Part shown: in pieces, positions 16,485-25,740 of the stretch
Numbering within the stretch: the stretch's first letter is position 1
Layout of the letters: the number at the start of each line of letters is the position of its first letter
Assembly: GCA_041743085.1 (NCBI GenBank)
Contig: JBGTNL010000075.1
Span: 9,612 to 73,611, forward strand
DNA length: 64,000 bases
From: JAFMPW01 sp041743085
GTDB taxonomy: Bacteria > Bacteroidota > Bacteroidia > Flavobacteriales > Flavobacteriaceae
Reading direction: 5' to 3'
The notes under the pieces: model-generated
Told to the model about the DNA's origin: nothing
Databases searched by the model: none
What the model saw: the letters and a program-made list of their open reading frames with translations, nothing else
Made by a program: the position numbers and the translations under genes

Positions 16485-17288
16485 ATGAAAGAAATTTTAA
16501 GGCGATTCATTACCGGGGTACTTTATGTTGTCCTACTCCTGTCTGCGGTATTTATGAGTTCAGATGCCTTTGATTTTCTGTTTATGATCTTCGGGCTGGC
16601 ATGTCTATACGAATATAAACGGCTGGTACAACTCAAGGGATACGACATATTCATAGCATATCTTGCGCTGTGGTGGGCTTACATTTATTTGATTCATGAC
16701 AGACTGTTGATCAACATCCTGATGTTTCTTACCATAACGGTTAATTTTGCCCTGGTGTATTATCTCTTTTCCAAAAAAGACAAAATATTTAACACCTTCC
16801 AAAAATTTATTATCGGGCTTTTTTATATTGGGGGAGGATGCATCTTCCTGACTATGATCCCCTATAAGGACAATGTATTTGCCAAGCACCTCATAATGGG
16901 TATATTTATTTTGATTTGGGTGAATGACTCTTTTGCTTATCTGGTAGGAAGAACCCTCGGTAGGACAAAATTATTTCCGGCAGTATCGCCTAAAAAAACC
17001 TGGGAAGGAACTTTAGGTGGACTTATTTTTACACTGGCAGCGGCATATTTCATGGCGCGTTATGAGCCCATAGTAAATCCGTTACAATGGGTTATCTTAG
17101 CTGGGGTAATAGTGGTGGCTGGCAGTCTGGGAGATCTAATAGAATCCAAACTAAAACGGAGAGCGGGCGTAAAGGACAGTGGTGCCATTCTTCCGGGACA
17201 CGGGGGTATGCTCGATCGTCTTGATAGCCTGGTTTTTGCGGCACCTTTTGCCTATTTCACATTAATGCTGTTTACCTATGTTTCATAA
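16485..17288 (+). CDS. cdsA: Phosphatidate cytidylyltransferase
   Basis: The 267-residue integral membrane enzyme makes CDP-diacylglycerol from phosphatidate and CTP, the branch point of phospholipid synthesis. Multiple hydrophobic helices fill the first 200 residues. The signature is near the C-terminus: SPKKTWEGTLGG, then GDLIESKLKRRAGVKDSGAILPGHGGMLDRLDSL, where the Asp residues bind metal. It overlaps the downstream decarboxylase gene by 11 bases and starts one base after the LUD gene, so translation is probably coupled. Confidence 0.95.
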   Translation: MKEILRRFITGVLYVVLLLSAVFMSSDAFDFLFMIFGLACLYEYKRLVQLKGYDIFIAYLALWWAYIYLIHDRLLINILMFLTITVNFALVYYLFSKKDKIFNTFQKFIIGLFYIGGGCIFLTMIPYKDNVFAKHLIMGIFILIWVNDSFAYLVGRTLGRTKLFPAVSPKKTWEGTLGGLIFTLAAAYFMARYEPIVNPLQWVILAGVIVVAGSLGDLIESKLKRRAGVKDSGAILPGHGGMLDRLDSLVFAAPFAYFTLMLFTYVS

Positions 17289-17946
17289 AGAGGGACAAAA
17301 AATAATATTGATCACATTTTTTATAGTATGCGCCATTGTACTTTTGGCCCATTTCTATATTGAAATAACCTGGCTGCGGATATTTCTGCAGGTAGGAGGG
17401 ATAATTTTATTGGTAGCAATACTTCAATTCTTCAGAAACCCCAGACGGGTTGCGATCAAGAATTTTGATGAGGTTTTGGCCCCGGTTGACGGCAAGGTTG
17501 TAGTTATAGAGGAAGTGGAGGACGCTGAGTATTTTAATGATAAACGCATTCAGGTCTCAATCTTTATGTCTCCCACAAATGTACATGTTACCCGCTATCC
17601 TGTCAGTGGAGAGGTAAAATATTCAAAATACCACCCAGGAAAATATTTCGTAGCATGGCATCCAAAATCGAGTGAAGAGAACGAACATACAACTGTGGTT
17701 ATCAGTACACCTAAGTTTGGTGATGTGCTCTACAGACAAATTGCCGGGGCCATGGCGCGGCGCATTGTCAATTATGCAGAGGTAGGGGAAAGTGTGCAGC
17801 AAGGCGAGGATTCCGGGTTCATAAAATTTGGCTCAAGAGTAGATTTGTTATTACCCCTGCACAGCGCTATAACTGTAAAACTGAATCAGAAAGTAGTTGG
17901 GGCCAAAACTTGTGTTGCCGCCATTACCGTTAAGGATGAAGAATGA
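17278..17946 (+). CDS. psd: Phosphatidylserine decarboxylase family protein (short, archaeal-like type)
   Basis: This 222-residue protein has two hydrophobic helices at the N-terminus (IILITFFIVCAIVLLAHFYIEI and LRIFLQVGGIILLVAILQF). The catalytic part reads VLAPVDGKVVVIEEV, FMSPTNVHVTRYPVSGEV and GFIKFGSRVDLLLP. The GS within FIKFGSR is the self-cleavage site that generates the pyruvoyl group in this family. It makes phosphatidylethanolamine from phosphatidylserine and directly follows cdsA in pathway and position. Its 3' end overlaps the acyl-CoA-binding protein gene by 11 bases. Confidence 0.92.
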   Translation: MFHKEGQKIILITFFIVCAIVLLAHFYIEITWLRIFLQVGGIILLVAILQFFRNPRRVAIKNFDEVLAPVDGKVVVIEEVEDAEYFNDKRIQVSIFMSPTNVHVTRYPVSGEVKYSKYHPGKYFVAWHPKSSEENEHTTVVISTPKFGDVLYRQIAGAMARRIVNYAEVGESVQQGEDSGFIKFGSRVDLLLPLHSAITVKLNQKVVGAKTCVAAITVKDEE

Positions 17947-18214
17947 AAAGTTACATAAGGAATTTTTAGAGGCCGTAGCCGCAGTGAACGACTACGGCAA
18001 CCCACTACCGGCGGACATCCTGTTAAAACTCTATGCGTATTACAAAATTGCGAACAAAAATTCCGGCCATTCACAAAGTGAGATCCCTTTGATAAATGCG
18101 TTTAAGGCAAATGCTTTAATACAGGCGCAGAACGTTAGCCGGGTCCAGGCGATGAAGAATTATGTTGAATTGGTGGAGAAAGAGGTAAAAAAAGTCCACA
18201 GAAAATCGCAGTAG
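17936..18214 (+). CDS. Acyl-CoA-binding protein
   Basis: The product is 92 residues, the usual size of the ACBP family, a four-helix bundle that carries long-chain acyl-CoA. Seen: LHKEFLEAVAAVNDYGNPLPADILLKLYAYYKIAN, the ligand-binding helix 2 motif LKLYAYYKIA, then NAFKANALIQAQNVSRVQAMKNYVELVEKEV. The canonical Trp-containing WDAW segment is altered to NAFKANA. I started at the ATG at 17936, overlapping the psd stop. As the last gene of the cdsA-psd run it may deliver acyl-CoA to lipid synthesis, but that is inference. Confidence 0.85.
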   Translation: MKNEKLHKEFLEAVAAVNDYGNPLPADILLKLYAYYKIANKNSGHSQSEIPLINAFKANALIQAQNVSRVQAMKNYVELVEKEVKKVHRKSQ

Positions 18215-18303
18215 TGACGAACAACCACGAACACCACTTTTAGGAAATCCTCTTCGCCGCTAGCAGCGACGGGGAGTGTTCTCGAATTTTTGTCCCGGTC
18301 ATT

Positions 18304-19065
18304 TTACTCATACAAATCATCTATATCTGCCCTGCAAAGTTCCAGGAATAAGGCACTCATTTTTTCCGAGACGTCCTTAAAAAATTCCGCTCCCTTTTCC
18401 TTTGTGGCATACCCGGGATTGCCAACTCCGGTATCCTCGCTGATCTGTGACCACTTGCGCTCTGCCCATACCCAACCTTCGGAAAAAGCGTTTATCCTGA
18501 ATTTTTTAGAAGCCCCATCACCCCACTTTTCCTTTGGAAGGACGAGTTCGGGTCTCAGGTGCAATATGAGGCTGGTCTCCATCTCCTCGGCATGATCCCC
18601 GTCTTCCTGAAAATATTTGGATCGGTCCATGGATTGGAACCAATTGGAAAAGCAGATAAACATCCCGGGATATTTCAAACCCAGTTCCCTGACAAGGGGT
18701 TTAAAATTGTTACCGCCATGGCTGTTAAAAATGAGCAGTTTCTGAAGTCCTTGTCTGTTGAGCGTTTCAATCACATCGGAGAGTATGGCCAGTTGGGTGG
18801 TTGGATTCAGATTAATGTCCAGATAGATATCCGATTGCCCGGTATTAACCCCAAATGGAATTGTTGGCAGCACAATGACCTTTCCGCCCTTTTCCCATGC
18901 CAGTTTTGCGGCTTCCGCCGAAATATAATCCGATTCGTAGATATCGGTTCCATAGGGAAGATGATAATTATGCGCCTCCGTGGCGCCCCAGGGTAAAACG
19001 GCCAATTCAAATTTCGCTTCTTTCAAAGCTTCCCAATTGGTTTCGGAAAGGATATAAGGTCTCAT
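18304..19065 (-). CDS. Creatininase family amidohydrolase
   Basis: The 253-residue protein starts at MRPYILSETNWEALKE. Creatininase-fold features are LAVLPWGATEAHNYHLPYGTD (metal-binding Glu, His and Asp), NSHGGNNFKPLVRELG near residue 125 and DGDHAEEMETSLILHLRPELV, whose DHAEEMETS motif supplies further metal ligands. The family opens cyclic amides (creatinine and cofactor or peptide precursors such as in mycofactocin and F420 metabolism). No neighbouring pathway tells the substrate. It is alone on its strand, converging with the ACBP gene. Confidence 0.88.
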   Translation of the reverse strand: MRPYILSETNWEALKEAKFELAVLPWGATEAHNYHLPYGTDIYESDYISAEAAKLAWEKGGKVIVLPTIPFGVNTGQSDIYLDINLNPTTQLAILSDVIETLNRQGLQKLLIFNSHGGNNFKPLVRELGLKYPGMFICFSNWFQSMDRSKYFQEDGDHAEEMETSLILHLRPELVLPKEKWGDGASKKFRINAFSEGWVWAERKWSQISEDTGVGNPGYATKEKGAEFFKDVSEKMSALFLELCRADIDDLYE

Positions 19066-19206
19066 ACAAAAGATTTGTGCAAACTTAAGAAGCTCTTCGG
19101 ATAAAAACACAGCAGCCCGGAAAATATCCGTGAAGCTTTGATCTCCTTATCAGGAAGAATTCTGATTCCCTTTGAGGTCAGACATAAAAAAATAAAATTG
19201 CGGCAG

Positions 19207-19804
19207 CTATTCCTCAATTTCAATAACCCTGGTTCTGGGCAGGGTATGGTGCCATCCTATGGCGTCATCACTTAGAAAAGAAAATGCATCCAAGGGAATA
19301 TACCTGCACATGGACCGGGGGAAAAGACTTGAAAACTTTGCTCTTTGTCCTTCCTCGTTTACCACCCTGTTTTTTGTTGCCAATTTTCCAACGGATCTCC
19401 CCGTGAGCCCCCCAAAAGGGAATAGCATATGGTCCCGAACACAAAAGCCGGCAGCTACTCCACGAAAAAGTTTCCCTGTTCATCCGTAGCCAGAGCCTCG
19501 GGTGAGATGAGGGTCAGGATTATCCCAAGGATTATCCCAAACCCTAAACTGAAAAGTAGCAGCACAAGCCGATCAATGATAAAATTGGTAAACCGCTTCC
19601 CCTTACTTGCCGTATTAAGGTATCCCTCTGCAGACCAACCCTTTCCGGAGCCCCTGTAGTTCCTGCTTTGATGCTCGACATAAGGGTACAGGTATCTCGA
19701 AAATCTTCGATTTCATCGGTCAGATTACAGTGTATTCCCCTGTTCGGATCTTTTTTTTGGTGGGTACATGCCCGGCAAAATTTTAAATGCTCGTGACGTG
19801 TCAT
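19207..19804 (-). pseudogene. Decayed RDD-family membrane protein gene with N-terminal Cys-rich domain
   Basis: Read leftward from 19804, the first part gives MTRHEHLKFCRACTHQKKDP, a small Cys-containing N-terminal domain. After a frameshift (near 19620-19680) comes FTNFIIDRLVLLLFSLGFGIIL, a first RDD membrane helix, then an in-frame TAG after NFFVE (around 19460). Another frame shift (near 19420-19440) leads to GLTGRSVGKLATKNRVVNEE and finally SMCRYIPLDAFSFLSDDAIG with a HHTLPRTRV end. The last segment is the clear RDD signature (R..CR.IP.DAFSFL...GWH). Order and spacing are those of a full RDD protein, so this was one gene and is now broken in at least three places. Confidence 0.7.
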
Positions 19805-19927
19805 GGAGAAGTAGGTTTTATTTGGGTTATATCCTGTAAACGTTCTTTTTAAATTATTTCATACTTTACCGGACATATCTTCTATGAAATACACGCAATT
19901 TCAGACAGGAAGGAGGCGGTCCCGGAT

Positions 19928-20086
19928 TCAAGTAACTGTTTTGGCAGCAATTTGATCTTTTTCAAGATAGGTGAAATAAATACCCCCGAAAATAGTGAGG
20001 ATAAAATATCCGGAAACAATTTCCATCGCCAAAAGCAGTGTAAAAAAGGGTATGGCATAAAGAAGTGCCGTGGCGTAGGATTCCAT
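19928..20086 (-). pseudogene. Possible N-terminal remnant of a sterol-desaturase-like gene
   Basis: A 52-residue frame starts MESYATALLYAIPFFTLLLA and continues MEIVSGYF, which resembles the first helix of flavobacterial sterol desaturase/fatty acid hydroxylase proteins. It then passes into ILTIFGGIYFTYLEKDQ and stops. None of the histidine motifs of that family are present. It sits among other gene ruins (RDD remnant to the left). The assignment rests on the first ~25 residues only and could be coincidence; it could alternatively be a small real membrane peptide. Confidence 0.3.
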
Positions 20087-20270
20087 TGGTGAATTTTACT
20101 TCATCCCAAGATATTAAAAAGAGCGCAACCGTTTGCCCCGGGATTTGTATATGCGGAGGTTCTTTGCTCTGAAAAATGTTCTGCATACCACTTAGCGACC
20201 GATAGAATTTTTCCCAGGTGGGCATAAGACCACACCATTAACAACCAAGGGCAATCCCAAAAAAAGCGTG

Positions 20271-20858
20271 CTAATTAGGCCCTATCATTATATGCGCCCT
20301 GTGGGTCCCGGGATCCATGATCCAGGGCATACCCGGGGCGTGGGGCTTCTCCGGCAGGCCGGTCGACTCACTTGTGGCAAAGGGAGTGTAAATGACGTAA
20401 CGCAGCTTCCCGTCTTTTAATTCGCCCGTTGTTTTGTCATAGTTTGCATCTTCGCCAAAATAAACGTACATCATACTGGGCTCCTCGGGCATTTTAAGCT
20501 TCCCCGAAGCTACTTCATCCCCCCGGATAGCGGTTCGTTCCTCCGGGCTCTTTCCCTCGGCTGCCAGTTCCCTTCCTCGAGCCATAAAAGGTTCCAGTTT
20601 ACTGGAGTAACAGGAAACACTAATTCCCTCTTTCTTCGGGTCATCCCCGAGGCATACGAGATTGTTGGTGCCTTTTCGGATTTCAACCAGATCCCCGGAC
20701 CCGTCATAGCCATACACCATAGCCCCGTCTTTGTCGGCATCAGCCAGGGGTAGCAGCGCTGTTTTAATCTGGATTTCAGTAGGTATTTCCGGTTTTTTTT
20801 CCTGTGCACAGCCCGAGACTAAAAGCAAAAGGGTACCGAGGGTCGCTAAGTGTTTCAT
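20271..20858 (-). CDS. Hypothetical lipoprotein
   Basis: The product is 195 residues. MKHLATLGTLLLLVSGC is a lipoprotein signal with lipidated Cys17, followed by AQEKKPEIPTEIQIK. The mature part has GAMVYGYDGSGDLVEIRKG, then NNLVCLGDDPKKEGISVSCY with two further cysteines that could form a disulfide, and MYVYFGEDANYDKTTGELK. The end reads PGMPWIMDPGTHRAHIMIGP, where a His pair might bind metal. I do not recognise a named family. It lies about 100 bases downstream of valS on the same strand. Confidence 0.72.
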   Translation of the reverse strand: MKHLATLGTLLLLVSGCAQEKKPEIPTEIQIKTALLPLADADKDGAMVYGYDGSGDLVEIRKGTNNLVCLGDDPKKEGISVSCYSSKLEPFMARGRELAAEGKSPEERTAIRGDEVASGKLKMPEEPSMMYVYFGEDANYDKTTGELKDGKLRYVIYTPFATSESTGLPEKPHAPGMPWIMDPGTHRAHIMIGPN

Positions 20859-20965
20859 GATCTATGGGTTTTATCCAAAGATACATATCCTGCCGTAATA
20901 TTTCAATAGGAGTTCATATATAGATGTTACAAACCTGGATACCGCCAGCGCCCCGCCGTGGGGTG

Positions 20966-23596
20966 CTACGCAAAATTTTCCAGACTCTTTTCCAGGGTCT
21001 CTATCTTGGCCTCTGCATCCGCTCGTTTCTTACGCTCCAGGGCAATCACCTGTTCGGGGGCATTGTTTACGAAACGCTCGTTGGAGAGTTTCTTTTGCAC
21101 CGCCTGTAGAAAGCCCTTGGTATATTCTAGTTCCTCCTCAATTTTCCTGATCTCGGCCCCCGTGTCGATTACGCCACCAACCGGAATATAATATTCGTTA
21201 CTTTTTACCCGGAAAGAAAGCGCTCCGTCAACAGAACTATCCACATAGGATATTTCAGAAACATTGGTCAGTTTCTGAATGACTACGTCCCATTCCCTGC
21301 TTATTCCCTCCTCGTTAAGTAAAGACAACCCCAGGTCTTCCCTCATTGGAATGTTTTTCTCCTTCCGGATGGTTCGGATACCCGCAACTACCTCAGCTGC
21401 AAAATCGAATCCTCCGATCAAACCCTTATCTGCCTTTTCCGCCTTGGGCCATGGGGCAATAAGAAGGGCTTCCCCCGGGGTACGTTCTTCAATGTGTTGC
21501 CAAACTTCCTCGGTAAGAAAGGGCATAAAGGGATGCAGCAGCTTTAGATTCTGTTCTAAAAGATGGATAACCCCATCAAAAGTAGTTCTATCGATCGGTT
21601 GCCGATATGCCGGTTTTATTATTTCCAAAAGCCATGAACTATAATCGTCCCAGACCAGTTTATAAGTAGCCATCAACGCATCGGAGATGCGGTATTTGCT
21701 AAAATGGTCCTCTATCTCGGCCAGGGTTTGGTTAAATTTCGCCGCGTACCAGGCTATTCCCAGTTTGGAGGCTTCGGGCTGCGGCAAATCGGCTACCTCC
21801 CACCCCTTAAGCAATCGGAAACCATTCCATATTTTGTTGGCAAAGTTCTTTCCCTGCTGACACAGATCTTCATCGAACATCAGGTCATTCCCTGCGGCAG
21901 CGCTCAACAAAAGCCCAACCCTGACCCCATCAGCTCCGTATTTCTCGATCAAGACAAGGGCATCCGGGGAGTTACCCAGCGACTTGGACATTTTTCTTCT
22001 TTGCTTGTCGCGAACCAATCCGGTGAGATACACATTCCTAAAAGGTGGTTGTCCCCTGAATTCGTATCCGGCCACGATCATTCGCGCTACCCAAAAGAAA
22101 AGGATATCCGGGCCGGTTACAAGGTCGCTGGTAGGATAATAATACTTCACCTCCGGATTCTCGGGTTCCAAAATGCCCCCGAAGACACTTATAGGCCACA
22201 ACCAGGAGGAGAACCATGTATCCAGAACGTCCCCGTCTTGCTTTAACTCTTCTATTTTGAGATCTGCCTTTTGGGATTTTGATGTTGCCAGAACCAGGGC
22301 TTCTTCCTTGGTTTCCGCAACCACAAAATCGTTTTCCCCATCTCCGTAGTAGTATGCGGGAATCTGCTGCCCCCACCATAATTGGCGCGAAATGTTCCAG
22401 TCGCGGATGTTTTCCATCCAATGCCGGTACGTATTTTCAAACTTTTTAGGATAAAGTTTTATATCCCCTGTTTTTACTACAGCGTCCAATGCCGGCTTCG
22501 CCAAATCCTTCATTTTGAGGAACCACTGATCGGAAAGCCGGGGTTCAATTACCGCGCCGGTTCTTTCAGAAGTACCCACTTTGTTAACATAGGATTCCGT
22601 TTTGGCCAGATACCCTTTTTCTTCCAGTTCCTTTACAATCTCCTTCCTAACTACGAATCGGTCTTTTCCCTCATAATGAAGCCCATAGGAATTCAGACTA
22701 GCGTCGGGGTTAAAGATGTCGATGATCTCCAATCCATGCTTATCACCCAGGTCTTTATCGTTCTCATCGTGCGCGGGGGTGACTTTAAGACAACCTGTGC
22801 CAAATTCCATAGTTACATAGTCGTCCTCAATTATAGGGGCTATCCGGTTGCAAATAGGAATTATCACTCGTTTACCCCTCAAATGGCGGTAGCGCTTATC
22901 GTTTGGATTAATACAGACAGCAGTATCTCCCAAAATAGTTTCCGGCCTGGTCGTGGCAATGGTCACTTTTTCGTCGGACCCTTCAAGGCCATAGGATAAA
23001 TAATACAATAAACCCTCTTGTTCTTCATAAATGACCTCTTCATCGGAAAGAGTTGTTTGGGCCTCGGGATCCCAGTTGACCATCCGGTAACCCCTGTAAA
23101 TAAAGCCATTATTGAAAAGATCAACAAATACCCTTATCACCGAAGCTGACATGTCGTCATCCATGGTGAATTTGGTTCGTTTCCAATCACATGAACAGCC
23201 CAATTTCTTTAATTGTTCCAGGATCACCCCTCCGAATTCGTGCGTCCAGGCCCAGGCATATTGTATGAATTCATCCCTTGAAATATCGTTCTTTTCAATA
23301 CCCTCTTCCTTCAACTTGGCCACTACCTTGGCTTCAGTTGCAATGGATGCGTGGTCTGTACCTGGTATCCAGCACGCATTTTTACCCATAAGACGGGCCC
23401 TGCGGATCAGTACGTCCTGAAGGGTATTATTCATCATATGCCCCATATGCAGCACCCCTGTGACGTTTGGAGGAGGAATTACAATGGTATATGGCTTCCT
23501 TTCGTCCGGGTGCGAAAAAAAGTACTTGTGCTCCATCCAGTAGTCATACCAGCGGTTTTCCACCTTTCCGGGGTCATATTTTGAGGGAATCTGCAT
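20966..23596 (-). CDS. valS: Valine--tRNA ligase
   Basis: The 876-residue class I aminoacyl-tRNA synthetase charges tRNA-Val. The HIGH motif is PNVTGVLHMGHMMNNTLQ near residue 42 and KMSKS is KMSKSLGNSPDALV near residue 525. An editing domain (CP1) lies between, with TTRPETILGDTAVCINP as its threonine-rich region. The C-terminus has the anticodon-binding helices and a coiled-coil arm (IRKIEEELEYTKGFLQAVQKKLS) that is specific to ValRS. It is monocistronic or cotranscribed with the following lipoprotein gene. Confidence 0.97.
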   Translation of the reverse strand: MQIPSKYDPGKVENRWYDYWMEHKYFFSHPDERKPYTIVIPPPNVTGVLHMGHMMNNTLQDVLIRRARLMGKNACWIPGTDHASIATEAKVVAKLKEEGIEKNDISRDEFIQYAWAWTHEFGGVILEQLKKLGCSCDWKRTKFTMDDDMSASVIRVFVDLFNNGFIYRGYRMVNWDPEAQTTLSDEEVIYEEQEGLLYYLSYGLEGSDEKVTIATTRPETILGDTAVCINPNDKRYRHLRGKRVIIPICNRIAPIIEDDYVTMEFGTGCLKVTPAHDENDKDLGDKHGLEIIDIFNPDASLNSYGLHYEGKDRFVVRKEIVKELEEKGYLAKTESYVNKVGTSERTGAVIEPRLSDQWFLKMKDLAKPALDAVVKTGDIKLYPKKFENTYRHWMENIRDWNISRQLWWGQQIPAYYYGDGENDFVVAETKEEALVLATSKSQKADLKIEELKQDGDVLDTWFSSWLWPISVFGGILEPENPEVKYYYPTSDLVTGPDILFFWVARMIVAGYEFRGQPPFRNVYLTGLVRDKQRRKMSKSLGNSPDALVLIEKYGADGVRVGLLLSAAAGNDLMFDEDLCQQGKNFANKIWNGFRLLKGWEVADLPQPEASKLGIAWYAAKFNQTLAEIEDHFSKYRISDALMATYKLVWDDYSSWLLEIIKPAYRQPIDRTTFDGVIHLLEQNLKLLHPFMPFLTEEVWQHIEERTPGEALLIAPWPKAEKADKGLIGGFDFAAEVVAGIRTIRKEKNIPMREDLGLSLLNEEGISREWDVVIQKLTNVSEISYVDSSVDGALSFRVKSNEYYIPVGGVIDTGAEIRKIEEELEYTKGFLQAVQKKLSNERFVNNAPEQVIALERKKRADAEAKIETLEKSLENFA

Positions 23597-23740
23597 GTTT
23601 GTGGTACAGTTTTTGTATAAACACTGCGGGCATTAAAAAACGACCATTGCCCAAAATGTTCAACTTGCAATGATCAGGGATTTTTGCCCGATTTTAAATA
23701 CGAAACAAAAATAGTTAACGTTAGAAGATAACAAAAGAAT

Positions 23741-23772
23741 TTTGGATGTTGAAAGCAAAACTTTTACATTTG
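23741..23772 (+). promoter_or_regulatory. Promoter of the DUF1573 gene
   Basis: TTTG at 23741-23744 and TACATTTG at 23765-23772 are 20 bases apart, a full match to the Bacteroidota promoter pattern. Transcription would start near 23779, just before the ATG pair at 23793. Confidence 0.65.
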
Positions 23773-23792
23773 ATATTCACCCAAAATCAAAA

Positions 23793-24182
23793 ATGATGAA
23801 AAAAGTAGCAATACTATTGTTCGTAGGCCTACTGGCACTGAGTGTTAAAGCGCAGGATAAAACTGCTAAAATTGAATTCAAGTCGGAAACAGTAGACTAC
23901 GGGGAAATTCAGAAAGGAAGTGATGGGGTAAGGGTATTTGAGTTTACCAATACCGGAGATGCCCCCCTGATCATCAGCAAAGTGAGTTCCAGTTGTGGAT
24001 GTACCATCCCCAAAAAACCGGAAGATCCAATTTTGCCTGGTAAGAAAGGTGAAATTCAAGTGAAATACGATACAAAACGAGTTGGCCCTATCAGAAAGGC
24101 CATTACGGTGATTTCCAATGCGGACACGCCTACCAAAGTGTTGAAGATCAAAGGAGAAGTGAAGGCCGTAGACGGAAAGTAA
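23793..24182 (+). CDS. Secreted DUF1573 protein
   Basis: At 129 residues this is a signal peptide (MMKKVAILLFVGLLALSVKA) followed by one DUF1573 Ig-like domain: IEFKSETVDYGEIQKGSDGV, FEFTNTGDAPLIISKVSSSCGC and IQVKYDTKRVGPIRKAITVISN. The SSCGC dicysteine is the family hallmark. DUF1573 proteins are abundant in Bacteroidota envelopes but their role is not established. I took the ATG at 23793 because it lies just after the predicted promoter start and opens directly into the signal peptide. A strong terminator follows. Confidence 0.88.
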   Translation: MMKKVAILLFVGLLALSVKAQDKTAKIEFKSETVDYGEIQKGSDGVRVFEFTNTGDAPLIISKVSSSCGCTIPKKPEDPILPGKKGEIQVKYDTKRVGPIRKAITVISNADTPTKVLKIKGEVKAVDGK

Positions 24183-24209
24183 TATACTAATTACGAAATA
24201 TAAATATAG

Positions 24210-24240
24210 ACCCTCGATCTTGATCGGGGGTTTTTTATTT
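24210..24240 (+). terminator. Intrinsic terminator
   Basis: CCCTCGATC and GATCGGGGG pair around a TT loop and are followed by TTTTTTATTT. It lies after the DUF1573 gene and overlaps the stop of the converging protease gene, so it may serve both. Confidence 0.8.
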
Positions 24241-25638
24241 AAAAAGCTTCTTTAAAATAAAAGAAAATGTGAGGTCCCTATCGGTACGTTCAATGAGCAG
24301 GCGAACGCGTTTGCCCTCTTTTTCATTTAGCATCTTCATTACTTCCTGTAATTTGTAGTGATGTACCCGTTTACCGTTTACTGCAAGAATTACATCCCCC
24401 TGCTTTAATCCTGCCTCCTCTGCAGGGCTGCCTGCACGTATACCCGAAACTATGATTTCCGGCACCAGACTCAGACGTGTCCGGTTTTCCATGAGTATCT
24501 GCACATCGCCAAAAGTGCGTTCCTCATTCTTAACCACCCCCCGCTGGTCCGCAATACGCTCCGCAATGTGACGCAACCCGTTGTGCTGAAGTTCTATACC
24601 GCTCATATTATAGTGGAAGGGGCCCCTGAAATTGCCATTTTTTCTCAGCGTTACGATATTGCTGGGATAATTAAAAACAAGATTAAAGCGTTTAAGAATT
24701 TCGCCCCCCACGCTGCCGTTCCTGTCTCCCAGATCCTTTATGGCATTAAATGATTTCATGTCCGGAAAAGCGGCTTTGGCGTCATTTAATTCAAAGCCGC
24801 CAATTTTAATACTGTGGACTTTGGTCCTTTTACCAAAAATGTTCCCATTGAGTCCCTTGCCCAGAAAATCGTCATAGTTCATTTCGGGGATATCAATTCC
24901 CTTGTCTTCATCCTGAAAGAGCCAAATGGCATCGCTGCTTCCGGTATCTACCAAAAGTTTAACCGGGACATCCTTCTTTTCATCGATGTGTATCTTCCCG
25001 TCTACGTAGGCCTTACTCTTTATCACGGATAAGGGTAAAGTTCGGCTTCTTTTATTTTTCCGCGGGTTATAAAATTCAGGATCGTAAAACTTTATTACTC
25101 TGGTACCGTAGTTAATATCCACCACAAAATCCCGAAAAAGATCATACCCGATGATGCCGTGAATGGGAATTCCCAGGGTAGGAGAAAAGTTCATTGCCTT
25201 ATCCAAAACTATGTACAGCAATTGCTCATTGTTCTGTATTTTTTTTAGTTTGAATTGATTTCCTCTGGAACTAAGCGCTTTTATTGGCTTTCCCTCGCCA
25301 AGCCCGTTGATGGTTATCTCGGAAACATTATTTAAGCGTATGGAATCCTGATCGGACAAGTTAAAAAGTATGGGTTTACTAACTCCCGAATCCAGTATGA
25401 AGCTTAGTTTTGCACCATTAACCTCCATAGGGATCACGATCAGATTGTTTATAAGTTGAAAATGAACTTTCTGATATGCTTCCCCCTCCGGCAGGTTATA
25501 ACCCTGCGTTCGTCCTGTATAGGGAATATATAGCGCAAGCAGCAGCAGATATTTAAAATAGAGTCGCAAACCATTCAGTTTTAACGGATTGTCTCTTAAA
25601 GTTACGAAAAAGAGTGGAAGCGCACTTATATTTAACAT
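24235..25638 (-). CDS. Retropepsin-like aspartic protease with C-terminal PDZ domain
   Basis: The product is up to 467 residues. After a hydrophobic export signal (LRLYFKYLLLLALYIPYTG) two retropepsin halves follow: the first with FILDSGVSKPILF near residue 80, the second with VKLLVDTGSSDAIWLF near 230. A PDZ domain occupies the last ~100 residues (VSGIRAGSPAEEAGLKQGDVILAVNGKRV). It is probably a periplasmic protease or peptide-binding protein; the DSG/DTG catalytic Asp residues are both present. The ATG at 25638 puts 23 residues ahead of the signal helix; a TTG at 25569 would start right at the signal peptide and may be the true start. Confidence 0.82.
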   Translation of the reverse strand: MLNISALPLFFVTLRDNPLKLNGLRLYFKYLLLLALYIPYTGRTQGYNLPEGEAYQKVHFQLINNLIVIPMEVNGAKLSFILDSGVSKPILFNLSDQDSIRLNNVSEITINGLGEGKPIKALSSRGNQFKLKKIQNNEQLLYIVLDKAMNFSPTLGIPIHGIIGYDLFRDFVVDINYGTRVIKFYDPEFYNPRKNKRSRTLPLSVIKSKAYVDGKIHIDEKKDVPVKLLVDTGSSDAIWLFQDEDKGIDIPEMNYDDFLGKGLNGNIFGKRTKVHSIKIGGFELNDAKAAFPDMKSFNAIKDLGDRNGSVGGEILKRFNLVFNYPSNIVTLRKNGNFRGPFHYNMSGIELQHNGLRHIAERIADQRGVVKNEERTFGDVQILMENRTRLSLVPEIIVSGIRAGSPAEEAGLKQGDVILAVNGKRVHHYKLQEVMKMLNEKEGKRVRLLIERTDRDLTFSFILKKLFK

Positions 25639-25692
25639 ATTCTTGGACGAAACAACAAAAGATCACCGTTAGGCGTATTGTTCAGGTTTATG

Positions 25693-25723
25693 TTGTATTG
25701 TTTCGTTTGATTTCCCATTTTTG
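25693..25723 (+). promoter_or_regulatory. Candidate promoter for the aminotransferase-murB operon
   Basis: TTG at 25693-25695 and CATTTTTG at 25716-25723 are separated by 20 bases; the -7 box has one mismatch from TAnnTTTG. The ATG is 18 bases downstream. Confidence 0.45.
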
Positions 25724-25740
25724 CCTAAAATTTAAAGTCA

